A DNA stretch of 64,000 nt from NCBI RefSeq assembly GCF_014219065.1, contig NZ_JACLGO010000008.1, positions 107,040 through 171,039 on the forward strand. Direction: 5' to 3'. Below are positions 36,754 through 46,824 of the stretch, in pieces (position 1 is the stretch's first letter; each line of letters opens with the position of its first letter). A program made the translations under genes and the position numbers. Under the pieces are notes generated by a model. It made no database searches, was not told where the DNA came from, and saw only the letters and a program-made list of their open reading frames with translations. The DNA is from Halopseudomonas xiamenensis (GTDB lineage: Bacteria; Pseudomonadota; Gammaproteobacteria; Pseudomonadales; Pseudomonadaceae).

Positions 36754-38525
36754 GTTCCTGCGACGCCCGGGCGGACTCCGCCCGGGCATCCTCGCCTGGA
36801 GGTCTGCAGATCGCCCTCGGCCAGGCATCCGAGCGGGGGTGCAAGGATATCAACCAGGACTTCCATGGCGCCTGCATTGCACGGCAACCCCAGCTGGGCT
36901 CAAAGGGCATCGTGGTCGCACTGGCCGACGGCATCAGCACCAGTGCGGTCAGCCATGTCGCCAGCCAGACGGCGGTAGCCGGCTTCCTGGCGGACTACTA
37001 CTGCACGCCGGACGCCTGGTCGGTGCGCAAGTCGGCCCAGCGGGTGCTGGCTGCGACCAACTCCTGGTTGTACTCCCAGACCCGCCGCAGCGAATACCGC
37101 TATGACAGCGACCGCGGTTACGTCTGTACCTTCAGCACGCTGATCATCAAGTCCGCTACGGCTTATCTGTTTCATGTCGGCGACTCACGCATCTATCGCC
37201 TGCGCGGCGATGATCTGGAGCAGCTGACCACCGATCACCGGCTGCGGATATCCGCGGATACCAGCTATCTGGCCCGGGCCTTGGGTGTCGGCCCGCACCT
37301 GGAGATCGATCACCTGTCACTGGGTGTCGAGCTGGGCGACCTGTTCATTCTCACCACGGACGGGGTGCATGAGTTCATCGATGCGGTGACCTTGCGCACG
37401 CTGGTCGCGGCGCATGACGACGATCTGGACCTCGCCGCGCGGCGGATGGTCGAGCATGCCCTGGGCCAGGGCAGCGGGGATAACCTGACGGTACAGCTGG
37501 TCCGTATCGACGGGTTGCCGGCACCCACCGCAGACGAGTACAGCCAGCAACTCGCGGACCTGCCCCCAGCACCGCTGCTGGACAGCCGCATGCTGTTCGA
37601 TGGCTATACCATCGAGCGCGAGCTGCATGCCAGCAGTCGCAGCCATGTCTACCTGGCTACCGACAACGATACCGGCGAGACCCTGGCGTTGAAGGTACCT
37701 TCCATCGACCTGCGCGGGGACCGGGCCTATCTTGAACGCCTGATGCTGGAGGAGTGGGTCGCCCGGCGGATTCACAGTCCGCATGTGCTCAGGGCCGCTG
37801 CGCAGCATCGTCCGCGTGGCTACCTGTATACCGTCAGCGAGTTCGTCGAGGGCCAGACCCTGCACCAGTGGATGCTCGATCACCCGGCCCCGGAGCTGCA
37901 GGTGGTGCGCGATATCGTCGAGCAGATCGCCAGGGGGCTGCGGGCATTCCACCGGCTGGACATGCTGCACCAGGACCTGCGCCCGCAGAACATCATGATC
38001 GACCGTGCGGGCACGGTCAGGATCATCGATTTCGGTTCCGTCAGCGTAGCCGGGCTCAATGAAATGGAGCACGCTGACAGTGCAGCGCCACTGCTGGGTA
38101 CCCTGCAGTACTCGGCGCCGGAATATTTCCTCGGCTATGCGGGTACATCCCGTTCGGACCTGTTCTCGCTGGGCGTGATCACCTACCAGATGCTCACCGG
38201 CAGGTTGCCCTATGGCACCGGAGTGGCCAGCGCCACCACGCGCGCCGCGCAACTGCGACTGAAATACCGCAATGTGACAGCTTACCGCCAGGACCTGCCG
38301 GTATGGCTGGATGAGGTGCTGAAAAAGGCACTGCAGCCGGACCCGAACAAGCGTTACGCGGCACTGTCCGAATTCACCTTCGCACTTTGCCAGCCTGGCA
38401 GCGGAAGCCTGGCAAAGGCGGGTGTGCCACTGCTGGAGCGCAATCCGGTGGCGGTGTGGCAAGGCATCTCATTGCTGCTGGCGGTGGCTTTGCTGGCAGC
38501 GCTTCTGGGAGCGGGAACAGGCTAG
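36750..38525 (+). CDS. PP2C phosphatase / Ser-Thr kinase fusion with C-terminal TM anchor
   Basis: A 591-residue bifunctional signalling protein. Residues 18-253 form a PP2C phosphatase with its metal aspartates intact: DINQD (33-37), ALADG (Asp60), HVGDSR (Asp145), TTDGVHEF (Asp204) and SGDN (Asp244). Residues 285-545 form a protein kinase: Lys315 (ALKVP), HQDLRPQN (Asp409, Asn414; the usual HRD Arg is Gln), DFG (427-429) and APE. Residues about 570-588 are a TM tail, leaving both domains cytosolic. It overlaps nirC by 4 bases. A similar gene lies in the P. aeruginosa nir operon (memory). Targets are unknown. Confidence 0.9.
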   Translation: MSSCDARADSARASSPGGLQIALGQASERGCKDINQDFHGACIARQPQLGSKGIVVALADGISTSAVSHVASQTAVAGFLADYYCTPDAWSVRKSAQRVLAATNSWLYSQTRRSEYRYDSDRGYVCTFSTLIIKSATAYLFHVGDSRIYRLRGDDLEQLTTDHRLRISADTSYLARALGVGPHLEIDHLSLGVELGDLFILTTDGVHEFIDAVTLRTLVAAHDDDLDLAARRMVEHALGQGSGDNLTVQLVRIDGLPAPTADEYSQQLADLPPAPLLDSRMLFDGYTIERELHASSRSHVYLATDNDTGETLALKVPSIDLRGDRAYLERLMLEEWVARRIHSPHVLRAAAQHRPRGYLYTVSEFVEGQTLHQWMLDHPAPELQVVRDIVEQIARGLRAFHRLDMLHQDLRPQNIMIDRAGTVRIIDFGSVSVAGLNEMEHADSAAPLLGTLQYSAPEYFLGYAGTSRSDLFSLGVITYQMLTGRLPYGTGVASATTRAAQLRLKYRNVTAYRQDLPVWLDEVLKKALQPDPNKRYAALSEFTFALCQPGSGSLAKAGVPLLERNPVAVWQGISLLLAVALLAALLGAGTG

Positions 38526-38562
38526 GCGAAAGCCCTGCGGACTCCGGCTGGCAGGCTCGCCG

Positions 38563-38591
38563 GTGTCATTTTTCCGTCGTCAAACTTTCAC
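38563..38591 (+). promoter_or_regulatory. Three phased Pho-box repeats upstream of phoX
   Basis: Three seven-base repeats at exact 11-base steps: GTGTCAT (38563), CCGTCGT (38574) and CTTTCAC (38585), against the PhoB consensus CTGTCAT/C. They match at 6, 5 and 6 of 7 positions. They lie 77 bases before the phoX ATG, as expected for a PhoB-activated promoter. Confidence 0.65.
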
Positions 38592-38667
38592 CGGACAGTC
38601 GTCCCGCTTTCATCTGCGCACTTCATCCTCTACCGATCATAACCATAGCCTGTAGAGGGAAGTACGG

Positions 38668-40785
38668 ATGTCTGATGAAATTCGCAACAACATCACCATC
38701 GTTGACAATGGTAACGGTGACGAGCCGCAGCTCAGCCACACCGAGAACCGTACCTTTGCCAGCGTACTGGAAGCCCGCCTGGCCCGGCGTACCCTGCTCA
38801 AGGGCAGCGCCGGTGCTGCCGGTCTGGGCTTTCTGAGCTTGGGCCTGGCCGGTTGCCTGAGCAACTCCAGCAGCCGTGATGATGATGAAGCGCCGGGCAA
38901 TGGCGACGGCGAGCCGGGTCCGCTGCTCGGCTTCACCGCCGTGCCGACCAGCGAGTCGGACGAGATCGTGGTTCCAGAAGGCTACAGCTACCAGGTGATC
39001 CTGCCCTGGGGCACGCCGATCACCGGCGACTATCCGGCCTTCGATGTGGCCAACACCGGGGCCGAGCAGGGCATGCAGATGGGCTCGCACCATGACGGCA
39101 TGCACTTCTTCCCGATCGACGGTCAGGAACCCTTTGACGGCAACTCCGACGAAGGTCTGCTGGTAATGAACCATGAATACGTCGAGCCGCGTTTCATGCA
39201 CCTCGACCATATCGGTGTGTCGCTTGGCAGTGGCGCGGTGGTCATGCGTGGCGATGGCACGCGCGATCGTGACCAGGCGCTCAAGGAACTGAACGCCCAT
39301 GGCGTCTCGGTGGTGCATGTGAAAAGACGTGCCGACAGTCGCTGGGAGGCGGTGCAGAGCGACTACAACCGCCGCATCACCGGCCTGACACCGATGGAAC
39401 TGCACGGCCCGGTGCGTGGCAGCAACCTGGTGAAGACCAAGTACAGCCCCGAAGGTCATGCTACCCGCGGCACCCTGAACAACTGCGCCATGGGCGTGAC
39501 GCCCTGGAACACCTATATGGCCGCCGAGGAAAACTGGGCCGGTTATTTCGGCAACCGTGACAATCCGCTGCCGCGCGAGCATCAGCGCTACGGTATCCGC
39601 GCGCAGGACAGCCGCTATCGCTGGGCGCTGGCCAATGGCGGTGGCGAGGAGTTCACTCGTTTCGATGCCACCAGCACCGGTGCCAGCGCCACCGAAGACT
39701 ACCGCAACGAACCGAACTGCTTCGGCTGGATGGTGGAAATCGATCCCTTTGACCCGCACAGCGTTCCAAAAAAGCGTACCAGCCTCGGTCGCTTCGGCCA
39801 CGAAGGCGTGGTCTTCGGCCCGGCGGTCGATGGCCAGCCGGTGGTCTGCTATTCGGGTGATGATTCCACCAACGAGTTCATCTACAAGTTCGTCAGCGAG
39901 CAACCGTATGTGGCGGGTTCCACCGACGGCTCCATCCTGGACACCGGCGTCCTGTACGTTGCCAAATTCAATGACAACGGTACGGGTGAGTGGCTGCCGC
40001 TGGTCCATGGCCAGAATGGCCTGGATGCATCCAACGGCTTTGCCGATCAGGCCGACGTGCTGGTCAATACCCGCCTGGCCGCCGGCATCATGGGTGGTAC
40101 GCCGATGGACCGCCCGGAGTGGGGCGCGGTCGATCCGAACAATGGTGATGTATATTTCACCCTGACCAACAACAGTGGTCGCTCAACCGAGATCGGCGCC
40201 AACCCGCGCACCAATAACCTGCATGGCCATATCATCCGCTGGCAGGAAGCCAACGGCGAGCACGCCTCCACCACCTTCGAATGGGATATCTTCCTGTTCG
40301 GTGGCGATGATGGTGACAGCGGCCAGGCCAATCTCGAGGGCAGGATTCCAGGCGAAGCGCCGGATGGTTCGCAGGATGTTACGTTGACCGCAGACAACCT
40401 GTTGAGCTCACCGGATGGCCTGTGGATCGACCGCGACAGCCGCGTCTGGATCCAGACCGACATCGGCGAAGGCAGCCAGAACACCGGCGTGTTCGAGATC
40501 TTCGGCAACAACGCCATGCTCTGCGCCGATCCCGTCACCGGCGAGCTGCGCCGCTTCCTGACCGGCCCCATCGGCCAAGAGATCACCGGCGTGATCACCA
40601 CCCCTGACCAGAAGACCATGTTCATCAACGTGCAGCACCCCGGTGCCACCACCACACCGGCGGAATGGGCCGCTGACCGTCGCTTCGTGCGCAGCACCTG
40701 GCCGGACCGCAACCCGGGCAGGATGCCGCCGCGCTCGGCGACCGTGGTGATCTGGAAGGATGACGGTGGTGTGATCGGTAGCTGA
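38668..40785 (+). CDS. phoX: PhoX-family alkaline phosphatase
   Basis: A 705-residue phosphatase of the PhoX (DUF839) family, a Ca/Fe enzyme releasing phosphate from organic esters outside the cytoplasm. Residues 38-63 look like a Tat signal (Arg40-Arg41 in ARRTLLKG, then a hydrophobic stretch) that ends in a lipobox (LAGC, Cys63), so it may be lipid-anchored. A 37-residue pre-sequence precedes the twin Arg, as in other PhoX. The mature part is a beta-propeller with NHEYVEPRF, FGRFGHEG-like (GRFGHEGVVFG) and SSPDGLWIDRD motifs. The Pho box lies upstream and the T2SS operon downstream. Confidence 0.9.
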   Translation: MSDEIRNNITIVDNGNGDEPQLSHTENRTFASVLEARLARRTLLKGSAGAAGLGFLSLGLAGCLSNSSSRDDDEAPGNGDGEPGPLLGFTAVPTSESDEIVVPEGYSYQVILPWGTPITGDYPAFDVANTGAEQGMQMGSHHDGMHFFPIDGQEPFDGNSDEGLLVMNHEYVEPRFMHLDHIGVSLGSGAVVMRGDGTRDRDQALKELNAHGVSVVHVKRRADSRWEAVQSDYNRRITGLTPMELHGPVRGSNLVKTKYSPEGHATRGTLNNCAMGVTPWNTYMAAEENWAGYFGNRDNPLPREHQRYGIRAQDSRYRWALANGGGEEFTRFDATSTGASATEDYRNEPNCFGWMVEIDPFDPHSVPKKRTSLGRFGHEGVVFGPAVDGQPVVCYSGDDSTNEFIYKFVSEQPYVAGSTDGSILDTGVLYVAKFNDNGTGEWLPLVHGQNGLDASNGFADQADVLVNTRLAAGIMGGTPMDRPEWGAVDPNNGDVYFTLTNNSGRSTEIGANPRTNNLHGHIIRWQEANGEHASTTFEWDIFLFGGDDGDSGQANLEGRIPGEAPDGSQDVTLTADNLLSSPDGLWIDRDSRVWIQTDIGEGSQNTGVFEIFGNNAMLCADPVTGELRRFLTGPIGQEITGVITTPDQKTMFINVQHPGATTTPAEWAADRRFVRSTWPDRNPGRMPPRSATVVIWKDDGGVIGS

Positions 40786-41160
40786 TCCACCTCCCGACTG
40801 GATCGCGTGGCCGCGGTACCCTCGCCGCGACTACGCGATCTGTCTCCGCAACAGCTTTCTCGATCTGCCCAACAACCTTGATCCCGCGTCCTTAACGCAG
40901 CCGTTGCGGCCGCCCGGATGGGACACTTTCACCTTTCTGACTCACCCAAACAGGTTATTGAGACCGGTCTCTGTCGACCGGTAGCGTGCTATGCCTCTGT
41001 TATTTGAGATTGAGGGGTTGCTGGTGTATGGCAAATTCGTGACAATCGGTCAGCTGAAAGAATATTTCAGGGATATAACAATAAAACTGCAAAGAAAGAT
41101 CGGTAGCCTCTGGCGGCTGATCATGCGGCCCGTCGGCCGCGGACTTTGCCAGGAGAGTGC
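40786..41160. other. Intergenic region before the gsp operon: palindromes, no gene seen
   Basis: This 375-base gap begins with a long hairpin (arms 40801-40808 and 40833-40840, inner CGCGG/CCGCG), a plausible end for phoX transcripts although without a T tract. A 12-base perfect palindrome GAGACCGGTCTC (40960-40971) and a small hairpin (41125-41140) follow. CTTTCAC-N4-CTGACTC at 40926-40943 is a weak Pho-box-like match. A 60-codon frame at 40991-41173 has no SD and no recognisable features and is not called. Confidence 0.5.
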
Positions 41161-42015
41161 ATGCCATTGGTAGCCCGTTTCACATTGGATTCTGTGGTCA
41201 GGTTCGCAACCTTTGTGTTGGTGGCTATCACTGCTATCTTGCTGGGACGCCTGACCTGGGCGGTGCTGGAGCCTTCGAGCATCCTGCCAGCAGCTGCCAC
41301 TGCCCCTTCCGCTGTCATCCAGTCCGAGCCGAGCGCTGCGGAGCGCGGCGGCTTCCAGGAACTGGCCCGTCTTTCCGTGTTCGGTAGCGCCAGGACGCAG
41401 GCCGCCAGCCGCGCGGTACACGTCCCGGAGACCTCTCTGAGCTGGTCGCTCAAGGGCGTGCTGTCCGACCCTGATCCGAGCCGCAGTGCGGCCATCCTGC
41501 TGCCCCAGGGACAATCAGAGAAACTGTATCGCGTGGGCGCCTCCCTGCCGGGTGATGTGACGCTGCAGGAGGTGCTGCCTGATCGGGTCATCCTCAATCG
41601 CGCTGGTCGCCTGGAAACCCTGCGCCTGAAACGCCACGACAGCGCTGCCAGCCCCGCCGCCGCCCGCCGCGCTGCGCCGGCATTGCCGACCAGCAGTGTG
41701 GCGGACAGTACCCCGCGTATCGATCGCGATGCCTGGGTCAATAACCCCCAGCGTTTTCTCGAGGTGATCAGCGCCAACCCGGTCATGCAGGATGGTGCCC
41801 TCTATGGCCTGGAGGTCAGCCCGGCACGCAATGCCCGGGAATTCGAGGCGGCCGGGCTGGTAGCCGGTGATGTGATCACCGAGGTCAATGGCAGTCCGGT
41901 ATCGGAGATCAACGACTACCGTGACCTGCTGCAGGAGCTGGCCGATGCCAGCTCGGTATCGGTCGCGCTGGAGCGTAACGGAGAGCCGATGAACATAACG
42001 ATTAGCATGGATTGA
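41161..42015 (+). CDS. gspC: Type II secretion protein GspC
   Basis: A 284-residue inner-membrane clamp that links the assembly platform to the secretin. It has a short cytosolic N terminus, a TM at about 10-33, then the HR domain (about 60-150, including LSVFGSART and WSLKGVLSDPDPSRSAAIL). A Pro/Ala linker leads to a C-terminal PDZ domain (about 190-284, including GLEVSPARNAREFEAAGLVAGDVITEVNG). SD AGGAGA precedes the ATG. It is the first gene of a 12-gene gsp operon. Confidence 0.92.
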   Translation: MPLVARFTLDSVVRFATFVLVAITAILLGRLTWAVLEPSSILPAAATAPSAVIQSEPSAAERGGFQELARLSVFGSARTQAASRAVHVPETSLSWSLKGVLSDPDPSRSAAILLPQGQSEKLYRVGASLPGDVTLQEVLPDRVILNRAGRLETLRLKRHDSAASPAAARRAAPALPTSSVADSTPRIDRDAWVNNPQRFLEVISANPVMQDGALYGLEVSPARNAREFEAAGLVAGDVITEVNGSPVSEINDYRDLLQELADASSVSVALERNGEPMNITISMD

Positions 42016-42022
42016 GACCAGG

Positions 42023-44077
42023 ATGCCCAAGATGTTGTTGCCCAAGACCCGTTACGCCCTGCCGTTTGCCCTGACCCTGAGTCTGCTGGGCGGTGCCGTG
42101 ACGGCCCAGACCGCGGGGGAGCAGAGCAGTGGCGAGGAGCTGGTGCTGAATCTGCGCGATGCCGATATCAATGGCCTGATCGAGATTGTCAGCCAGGAAA
42201 CCGGGATCAATTTCATCGTCGATCCGCGGGTGCGGGGGCAGGTCAATGTGGTGTCCGGCCAACCGATCAGGCGCGGTGAACTCTACGACCTGTTTCTCGG
42301 CGTGCTGAAATCCTATGGCTTCGCCGCGGTGACCGGTGCCGAGGGCACGGTGCGTATCGTGCCCGAGGTGCAGGCCAAGGAGAACGAAGTCGGCACACTG
42401 GAGCGTGACAGTCGCGGTGATGAGTTCATCACCCATGTGATCAGCGTGCGCCACCTGGATGCCAGCCAGCTGGTGCGTATCCTGCGCCCGCTGGTGCCCA
42501 AGGGTGGACATCTGGCGGCGGCGGCCGAATCCAACTCGCTGGTGATTGCCGACACCGCCGCCAACGTGCGTCGTATCGAAGGACTGATCCAGCGTATCGA
42601 CCAGGAATCCATGGAGGATTTCGAGGTGATTGTGCTGGAGCATGCCTCGGCCCTGGAACTGGTGCGTATCACCGAGGGGCTGCATATCGCCCGGCCCGAG
42701 GAGAATGCCACCAAGCGCGTGCGGGTGATCGCCGACGAACGCACCAATGCACTGGTGCTGCTGGGCGACCCGCAGAAGCGTCTGTCCTACCGCGCCATGA
42801 TCCGTCAGCTGGACGTACCGGGGGATGAAGGCAATACCCAGGTGCACTACCTGCGCTACGCCAAGGCTGAGGACGTGGCCGAAGTGCTGCGTGGGATCGC
42901 CGAAGGGCGGGATACGGAAAGCGGCATCACCGGCAGCAGCTCATCGGGCAGCACCGGCAGCAGCGGCTCCTACGGTTACGGCAACCGCGAGACGCGGGTG
43001 CGTATCCAGGCCCATGAGAGTACCAACTCGGTGGTGATCTATGGTCCGGCGGAACTGAGCCGGGAAATGGCGCAGATCATTCGCCAGCTGGATATCCGCC
43101 GCGCCCAGGTGCTGGTCGAGGCGGTCATCGCCGAGGTGTCCTACGACCGGGCCAAGGAGCTGGGGGTGCAGTGGGCCTTCGCCAATGAGAACAGGGGCGT
43201 GGGGGTGATCAACTTCGCCCGCGGCAGTGGCGGCATTCTCAATCTTGCCGCCGGTATCAGTGGTTTTCTCGACGGCGATATCACCACGCCGCCGTCGCTG
43301 TCCGACGGCGCCACCCTTGGCGGTGTCGGCACCATCGGCAGCACCCAGATCGGTCTGCTGATCAATGCCCTGCAGGGCGACAGCTCGAGCAATATCCTGT
43401 CCACGCCGAGTCTGCTGACGCTGGACAACGAAGAGGCGGAAATCGTCGTCGGTCAGAATGTGCCCTTCATCGTCGGCCGTTCGGTGGAAAACTCCGGCCA
43501 GGCGTTCGATACCATTCAGCGCGAGGACGTGGGTATCAAGCTGCGCATTCGTCCGCAGATCAACGAAGGCAACGCGGTACGCCTGGAGATCGCCCAGGAA
43601 GTCTCGCAGATCGCCCCCGGCGCCAGCGGTGCGGCGGACCTTATCACCAACAAGCGTAGCCTCAATACCCATGTCATGGTCGATGACAACCAACTGATCG
43701 TGCTGGGTGGCCTGATCGATGACCAGATGGTCGAGACCCGCGACAAGGTGCCGCTGCTGGGCGACGTGCCGGGGCTGGGGCGGCTGTTCCGCTACGACAC
43801 TGCCAGTGTGGAAAAGCGCAACCTGATGGTGTTCCTGCGGCCGGTGATCGTGCGCGATACCGCGGTGGCGGAAAGCCTGACCCATGCCAAGTACAGCTAT
43901 ATTCGTGATCAGCAGCTCAAGGAGCAGGGACGCAATGACAGCCTGTTACCGCGCCGTGATATGCCGGTACTGCCGGACTGGAACTACCTGCTGACGCTGC
44001 CGCCGCCGTTCGAGAATGTCAGCCAGGACAATCTGGCGGTAAGAAACCCGATTCCGGCACCGCCGGGGGCACGATGA
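42023..44077 (+). CDS. gspD: Type II secretion secretin GspD
   Basis: A 684-residue outer-membrane secretin. A signal peptide ends near VTA/QTA (about 28). N0 (about 40-110) and N1-N3 domains follow, with a Gly/Ser-rich loop in N3 near residues 305-320. The secretin barrel domain holds the family motif [14 protein letters not shown]. The C-terminal S-domain region ends [10 protein letters not shown]. An ATG three codons later is an alternative start. It overlaps gspE by 4 bases. Confidence 0.95.
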   Translation: MPKMLLPKTRYALPFALTLSLLGGAVTAQTAGEQSSGEELVLNLRDADINGLIEIVSQETGINFIVDPRVRGQVNVVSGQPIRRGELYDLFLGVLKSYGFAAVTGAEGTVRIVPEVQAKENEVGTLERDSRGDEFITHVISVRHLDASQLVRILRPLVPKGGHLAAAAESNSLVIADTAANVRRIEGLIQRIDQESMEDFEVIVLEHASALELVRITEGLHIARPEENATKRVRVIADERTNALVLLGDPQKRLSYRAMIRQLDVPGDEGNTQVHYLRYAKAEDVAEVLRGIAEGRDTESGITGSSSSGSTGSSGSYGYGNRETRVRIQAHESTNSVVIYGPAELSREMAQIIRQLDIRRAQVLVEAVIAEVSYDRAKELGVQWAFANENRGVGVINFARGSGGILNLAAGISGFLDGDITTPPSLSDGATLGGVGTIGSTQIGLLINALQGDSSSNILSTPSLLTLDNEEAEIVVGQNVPFIVGRSVENSGQAFDTIQREDVGIKLRIRPQINEGNAVRLEIAQEVSQIAPGASGAADLITNKRSLNTHVMVDDNQLIVLGGLIDDQMVETRDKVPLLGDVPGLGRLFRYDTASVEKRNLMVFLRPVIVRDTAVAESLTHAKYSYIRDQQLKEQGRNDSLLPRRDMPVLPDWNYLLTLPPPFENVSQDNLAVRNPIPAPPGAR

Positions 44078-45609
44078 CCAGTAGGGAGGTGCCTGTGAGC
44101 GACACTGATATCAGCAGCGTGGCACTGCCCGAGGCAGGGTTGCAGGCCGAGACCGGGTATCGCTTCGCCAGGCGTTTCGGTGTGCTGCCCGATCAGTTGC
44201 GCGACAACCAGCTGGATGTGTTCGTGCGGGCCGATTGCGATCCGCAGGCGCTGCTGGAGTTGCGCCGCCTGGCCGGGCACCCGCTGCGCCCGCAATTGCT
44301 GGATGACGACGCCTTCGCCGCCCGCCTGCGCGACCGCTACGAGCGCTCGGCCAACGACGCCATGCAATTCGTCGAGGGCCTGGGTGAGGATGCCGACCTG
44401 ATGTCGGTAGCCCAGTCGCTGGCCGAGCCGGAGGACCTGCTCGAATCCCAGGACGAGGCGCCGATCATCCGTCTGATCAACGCGCTGCTGTCCGAGGCGG
44501 TCAAGGAGAACGCCTCGGATATCCATATCGAACCCTTCGAGAATCGCCTGTCTATCCGCCTGCGGGTCGATGGCGTACTGCGTGAGGTGCTGGAGCCGCC
44601 ACGCGCGCTGGCGCCGGTCATCGTCTCGCGGATCAAGGTCATGGCCAAGCTGGACATCGCCGAGAAGCGCTTGCCGCAGGATGGGCGTATCGGCCTGCGG
44701 CTGGTCGGCCGGGCGGTGGACGTTCGGGTCTCGACGCTGCCGTCCGGGCATGGCGAGCGGGTGGTACTGCGCCTGCTGGACAAGCAGGCCGGGCGCCTGG
44801 AGCTGCGTCAGCTGGGCATGTGCGACGGGCACTACCAGGCGATGGAGCGGGTGATCAACCGTCCGCACGGCATCGTGCTGGTGACCGGGCCGACCGGCTC
44901 GGGTAAGACCACCACGCTGTATTCGGCGCTGATGCGGCTGAACGACCGCAGCCGCAACATCCTCACCGTGGAAGATCCGATCGAATACTACCTCGACGGT
45001 ATCGGCCAGACTCAGATCAACACCAAAGTCGACATGACCTTCGCCCGGGGTCTGCGTGCCATCCTGCGCCAGGACCCGGACGTGGTCATGGTCGGCGAGA
45101 TCCGCGACCTGGAAACCGTGCAGATCGCCATCCAGGCGAGTCTGACCGGTCACCTGGTGTTTTCCACCCTGCACACCAATACCGCCATCGGCGCCATTAC
45201 CCGCCTGCGGGACATGGGGGTGGAGCCGTTCCTGCTGGCCTCCACGCTCAACGGCGTGCTGGCCCAGCGCCTGGTACGCACCCTGTGCCCGGACTGCCGC
45301 AAGGCGCATGTTGCCACGCCCAGCGAGTGCCGTCTGCTGGATATCGACCCGCAGCGGGCACCGACCCTGTACAGCCCGGTCGGTTGCCCGCAGTGTAATG
45401 GCAGCGGCTATCGCGGGCGCACCGGTATCTACGAGCTGATCGAGATCGACGATACCCTGCGCGGCCTGATCCATGACGGTGCCAGTGAGCAGGCCATGGT
45501 CCGCCATGCGCGGCTGGCGCAGCTGGGCATCCGCCAGGACGGCCTGCGCCGGGTGCTGGCCGGTGACACCACGCTGGAAGAAGTCCTGCGTGTGACCCGG
45601 GAGGACTGA
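44074..45609 (+). CDS. gspE: Type II secretion ATPase GspE
   Basis: A 511-residue cytoplasmic hexameric ATPase that powers pseudopilus assembly. Walker [10 protein letters not shown] lies at about 272-280, an Asp box ([10 protein letters not shown]) follows, Walker B is near 336 ([10 protein letters not shown]), and the His box is FSTLHTNTA. The zinc tetracysteine motif is complete: Cys405/408 (CPDC) and Cys438/441 (CPQC). The ATG overlaps the gspD stop (ATGA). An internal GTG eight codons in is a weaker alternative. Confidence 0.96.
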   Translation: MTSREVPVSDTDISSVALPEAGLQAETGYRFARRFGVLPDQLRDNQLDVFVRADCDPQALLELRRLAGHPLRPQLLDDDAFAARLRDRYERSANDAMQFVEGLGEDADLMSVAQSLAEPEDLLESQDEAPIIRLINALLSEAVKENASDIHIEPFENRLSIRLRVDGVLREVLEPPRALAPVIVSRIKVMAKLDIAEKRLPQDGRIGLRLVGRAVDVRVSTLPSGHGERVVLRLLDKQAGRLELRQLGMCDGHYQAMERVINRPHGIVLVTGPTGSGKTTTLYSALMRLNDRSRNILTVEDPIEYYLDGIGQTQINTKVDMTFARGLRAILRQDPDVVMVGEIRDLETVQIAIQASLTGHLVFSTLHTNTAIGAITRLRDMGVEPFLLASTLNGVLAQRLVRTLCPDCRKAHVATPSECRLLDIDPQRAPTLYSPVGCPQCNGSGYRGRTGIYELIEIDDTLRGLIHDGASEQAMVRHARLAQLGIRQDGLRRVLAGDTTLEEVLRVTRED

Positions 45610-45611
45610 GC

Positions 45612-46823
45612 ATGCCGGCTTTCGAGTACGTCGCCCTGGATCAGGCCGGTCGCACCCGCAAGGGTGTCGAGGAGGGTGATTCCTCGCGCCAGGTACGCTC
45701 GCGCCTGCGCGAGCAGGGGCTGATGCCGATGGCGGTGACCGAGGTGGCGGAAAAGCCATCGCTATTGCGCATGCCGGTATTGCAGCGGCGCATCAAACCG
45801 CTGGAACTGTCCCTGGCGACCCGGCAGATGGCGACCCTGGCCAAGGCGGGCATGCCGATCGAGGAAGTGCTCGGCACCGTCGCCCGGCAGAGTGAATCGC
45901 CCAAGGTCAAGGCGACCCTGTCGGCGGTGCGCACCCGGGTCATGGAGGGGCTGCCGCTGGCTCATGCGATGGGCGAGTTCCCTTCGGTATTCCCGGCCAT
46001 CTATCGCACCACCATCGCCGCTGGCGAGCAGGCCGGGCGCATGGACCTGGTACTGGAACGCCTGGCCGACAACGTCGAGGCGCAGAATGCCATGCGCCAG
46101 AAGATCCAGCTGGCGATGTTCTATCCGGCGATCCTCACCGTGGTGGCGCTGCTGGTGGTGGTGGCCCTGCTGACCTATGTGGTGCCGGAGGTGGTACAGG
46201 TGTTCGCCGGCATGAACCAGCAGTTGCCGTGGCTGACCCGGGCATTGATCGCCACCAGTGACAGCGTTCGCCACTGGGGTTGGCTGATGCTGCTGGGGAT
46301 CGTCGGGGTGGTGCTGCTGACCCGGCAACTGCTGAAACGGCCCGCCGCCCGCCACCGCTGGGATAACGCGCTGCTGCGGCTGCCATTGATCGGACGCCTG
46401 GTGCGCGGGCTGAATACCGCGCGTTTTGCGCGTACGCTGAATATCCTCGCCGGCAGTGGCGTGCCGCTGCTCGAGGCGCTGAACATGAGCGCCAGCGTGA
46501 TCACCAACACGCCAATGCGCGAGGCGGTCACCGAGGCGGCGAAGAAGGTCCGGGAGGGCTCGGGTATCGGCCATGCGCTGGAGCGCAGCGGTTATTTCCC
46601 GCCGATGACCCTGAGCCTGATCAAGAGTGGCGAAAGCAGTGGCACGCTGGACAAGATGCTCGAGCGTGCGGCGGAAACCCAGGAGCGGGAACTGGAGGCA
46701 CGGATCGCCATGGTCATGGGTGTATTCGAGCCCTTGCTGATTCTGGCGATGGGGGGTGTGGTACTGATTATCGTGCTGGCCATCCTGTTGCCGATCTTTG
46801 AACTCAATCAACTGGTTAACTGA
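45612..46823 (+). CDS. gspF: Type II secretion platform protein GspF
   Basis: A 403-residue inner-membrane platform protein with two GspF/PilC domains (about 70-195 and 270-400). Three TM segments lie at about 170-195, 220-240 and 370-395. The N terminus MPAFEYVALDQAGRTRKG and the second-domain stretch LNTARFARTLNILAGSGVPLLEAL are typical. It begins two bases after gspE and ends one base before gspG. Confidence 0.96.
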   Translation: MPAFEYVALDQAGRTRKGVEEGDSSRQVRSRLREQGLMPMAVTEVAEKPSLLRMPVLQRRIKPLELSLATRQMATLAKAGMPIEEVLGTVARQSESPKVKATLSAVRTRVMEGLPLAHAMGEFPSVFPAIYRTTIAAGEQAGRMDLVLERLADNVEAQNAMRQKIQLAMFYPAILTVVALLVVVALLTYVVPEVVQVFAGMNQQLPWLTRALIATSDSVRHWGWLMLLGIVGVVLLTRQLLKRPAARHRWDNALLRLPLIGRLVRGLNTARFARTLNILAGSGVPLLEALNMSASVITNTPMREAVTEAAKKVREGSGIGHALERSGYFPPMTLSLIKSGESSGTLDKMLERAAETQERELEARIAMVMGVFEPLLILAMGGVVLIIVLAILLPIFELNQLVN

Positions 46824-46824
46824 C

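Noticed and set aside
40991..41173. 60-codon frame upstream of gspC
   Set aside because: No SD, no conserved feature, and it overlaps the gspC start and the hairpin there.
43984..45759. 591-codon open frame antisense to gspE
   Set aside because: A shadow of gspE; no domain, and it crosses the gspD-gspE junction.
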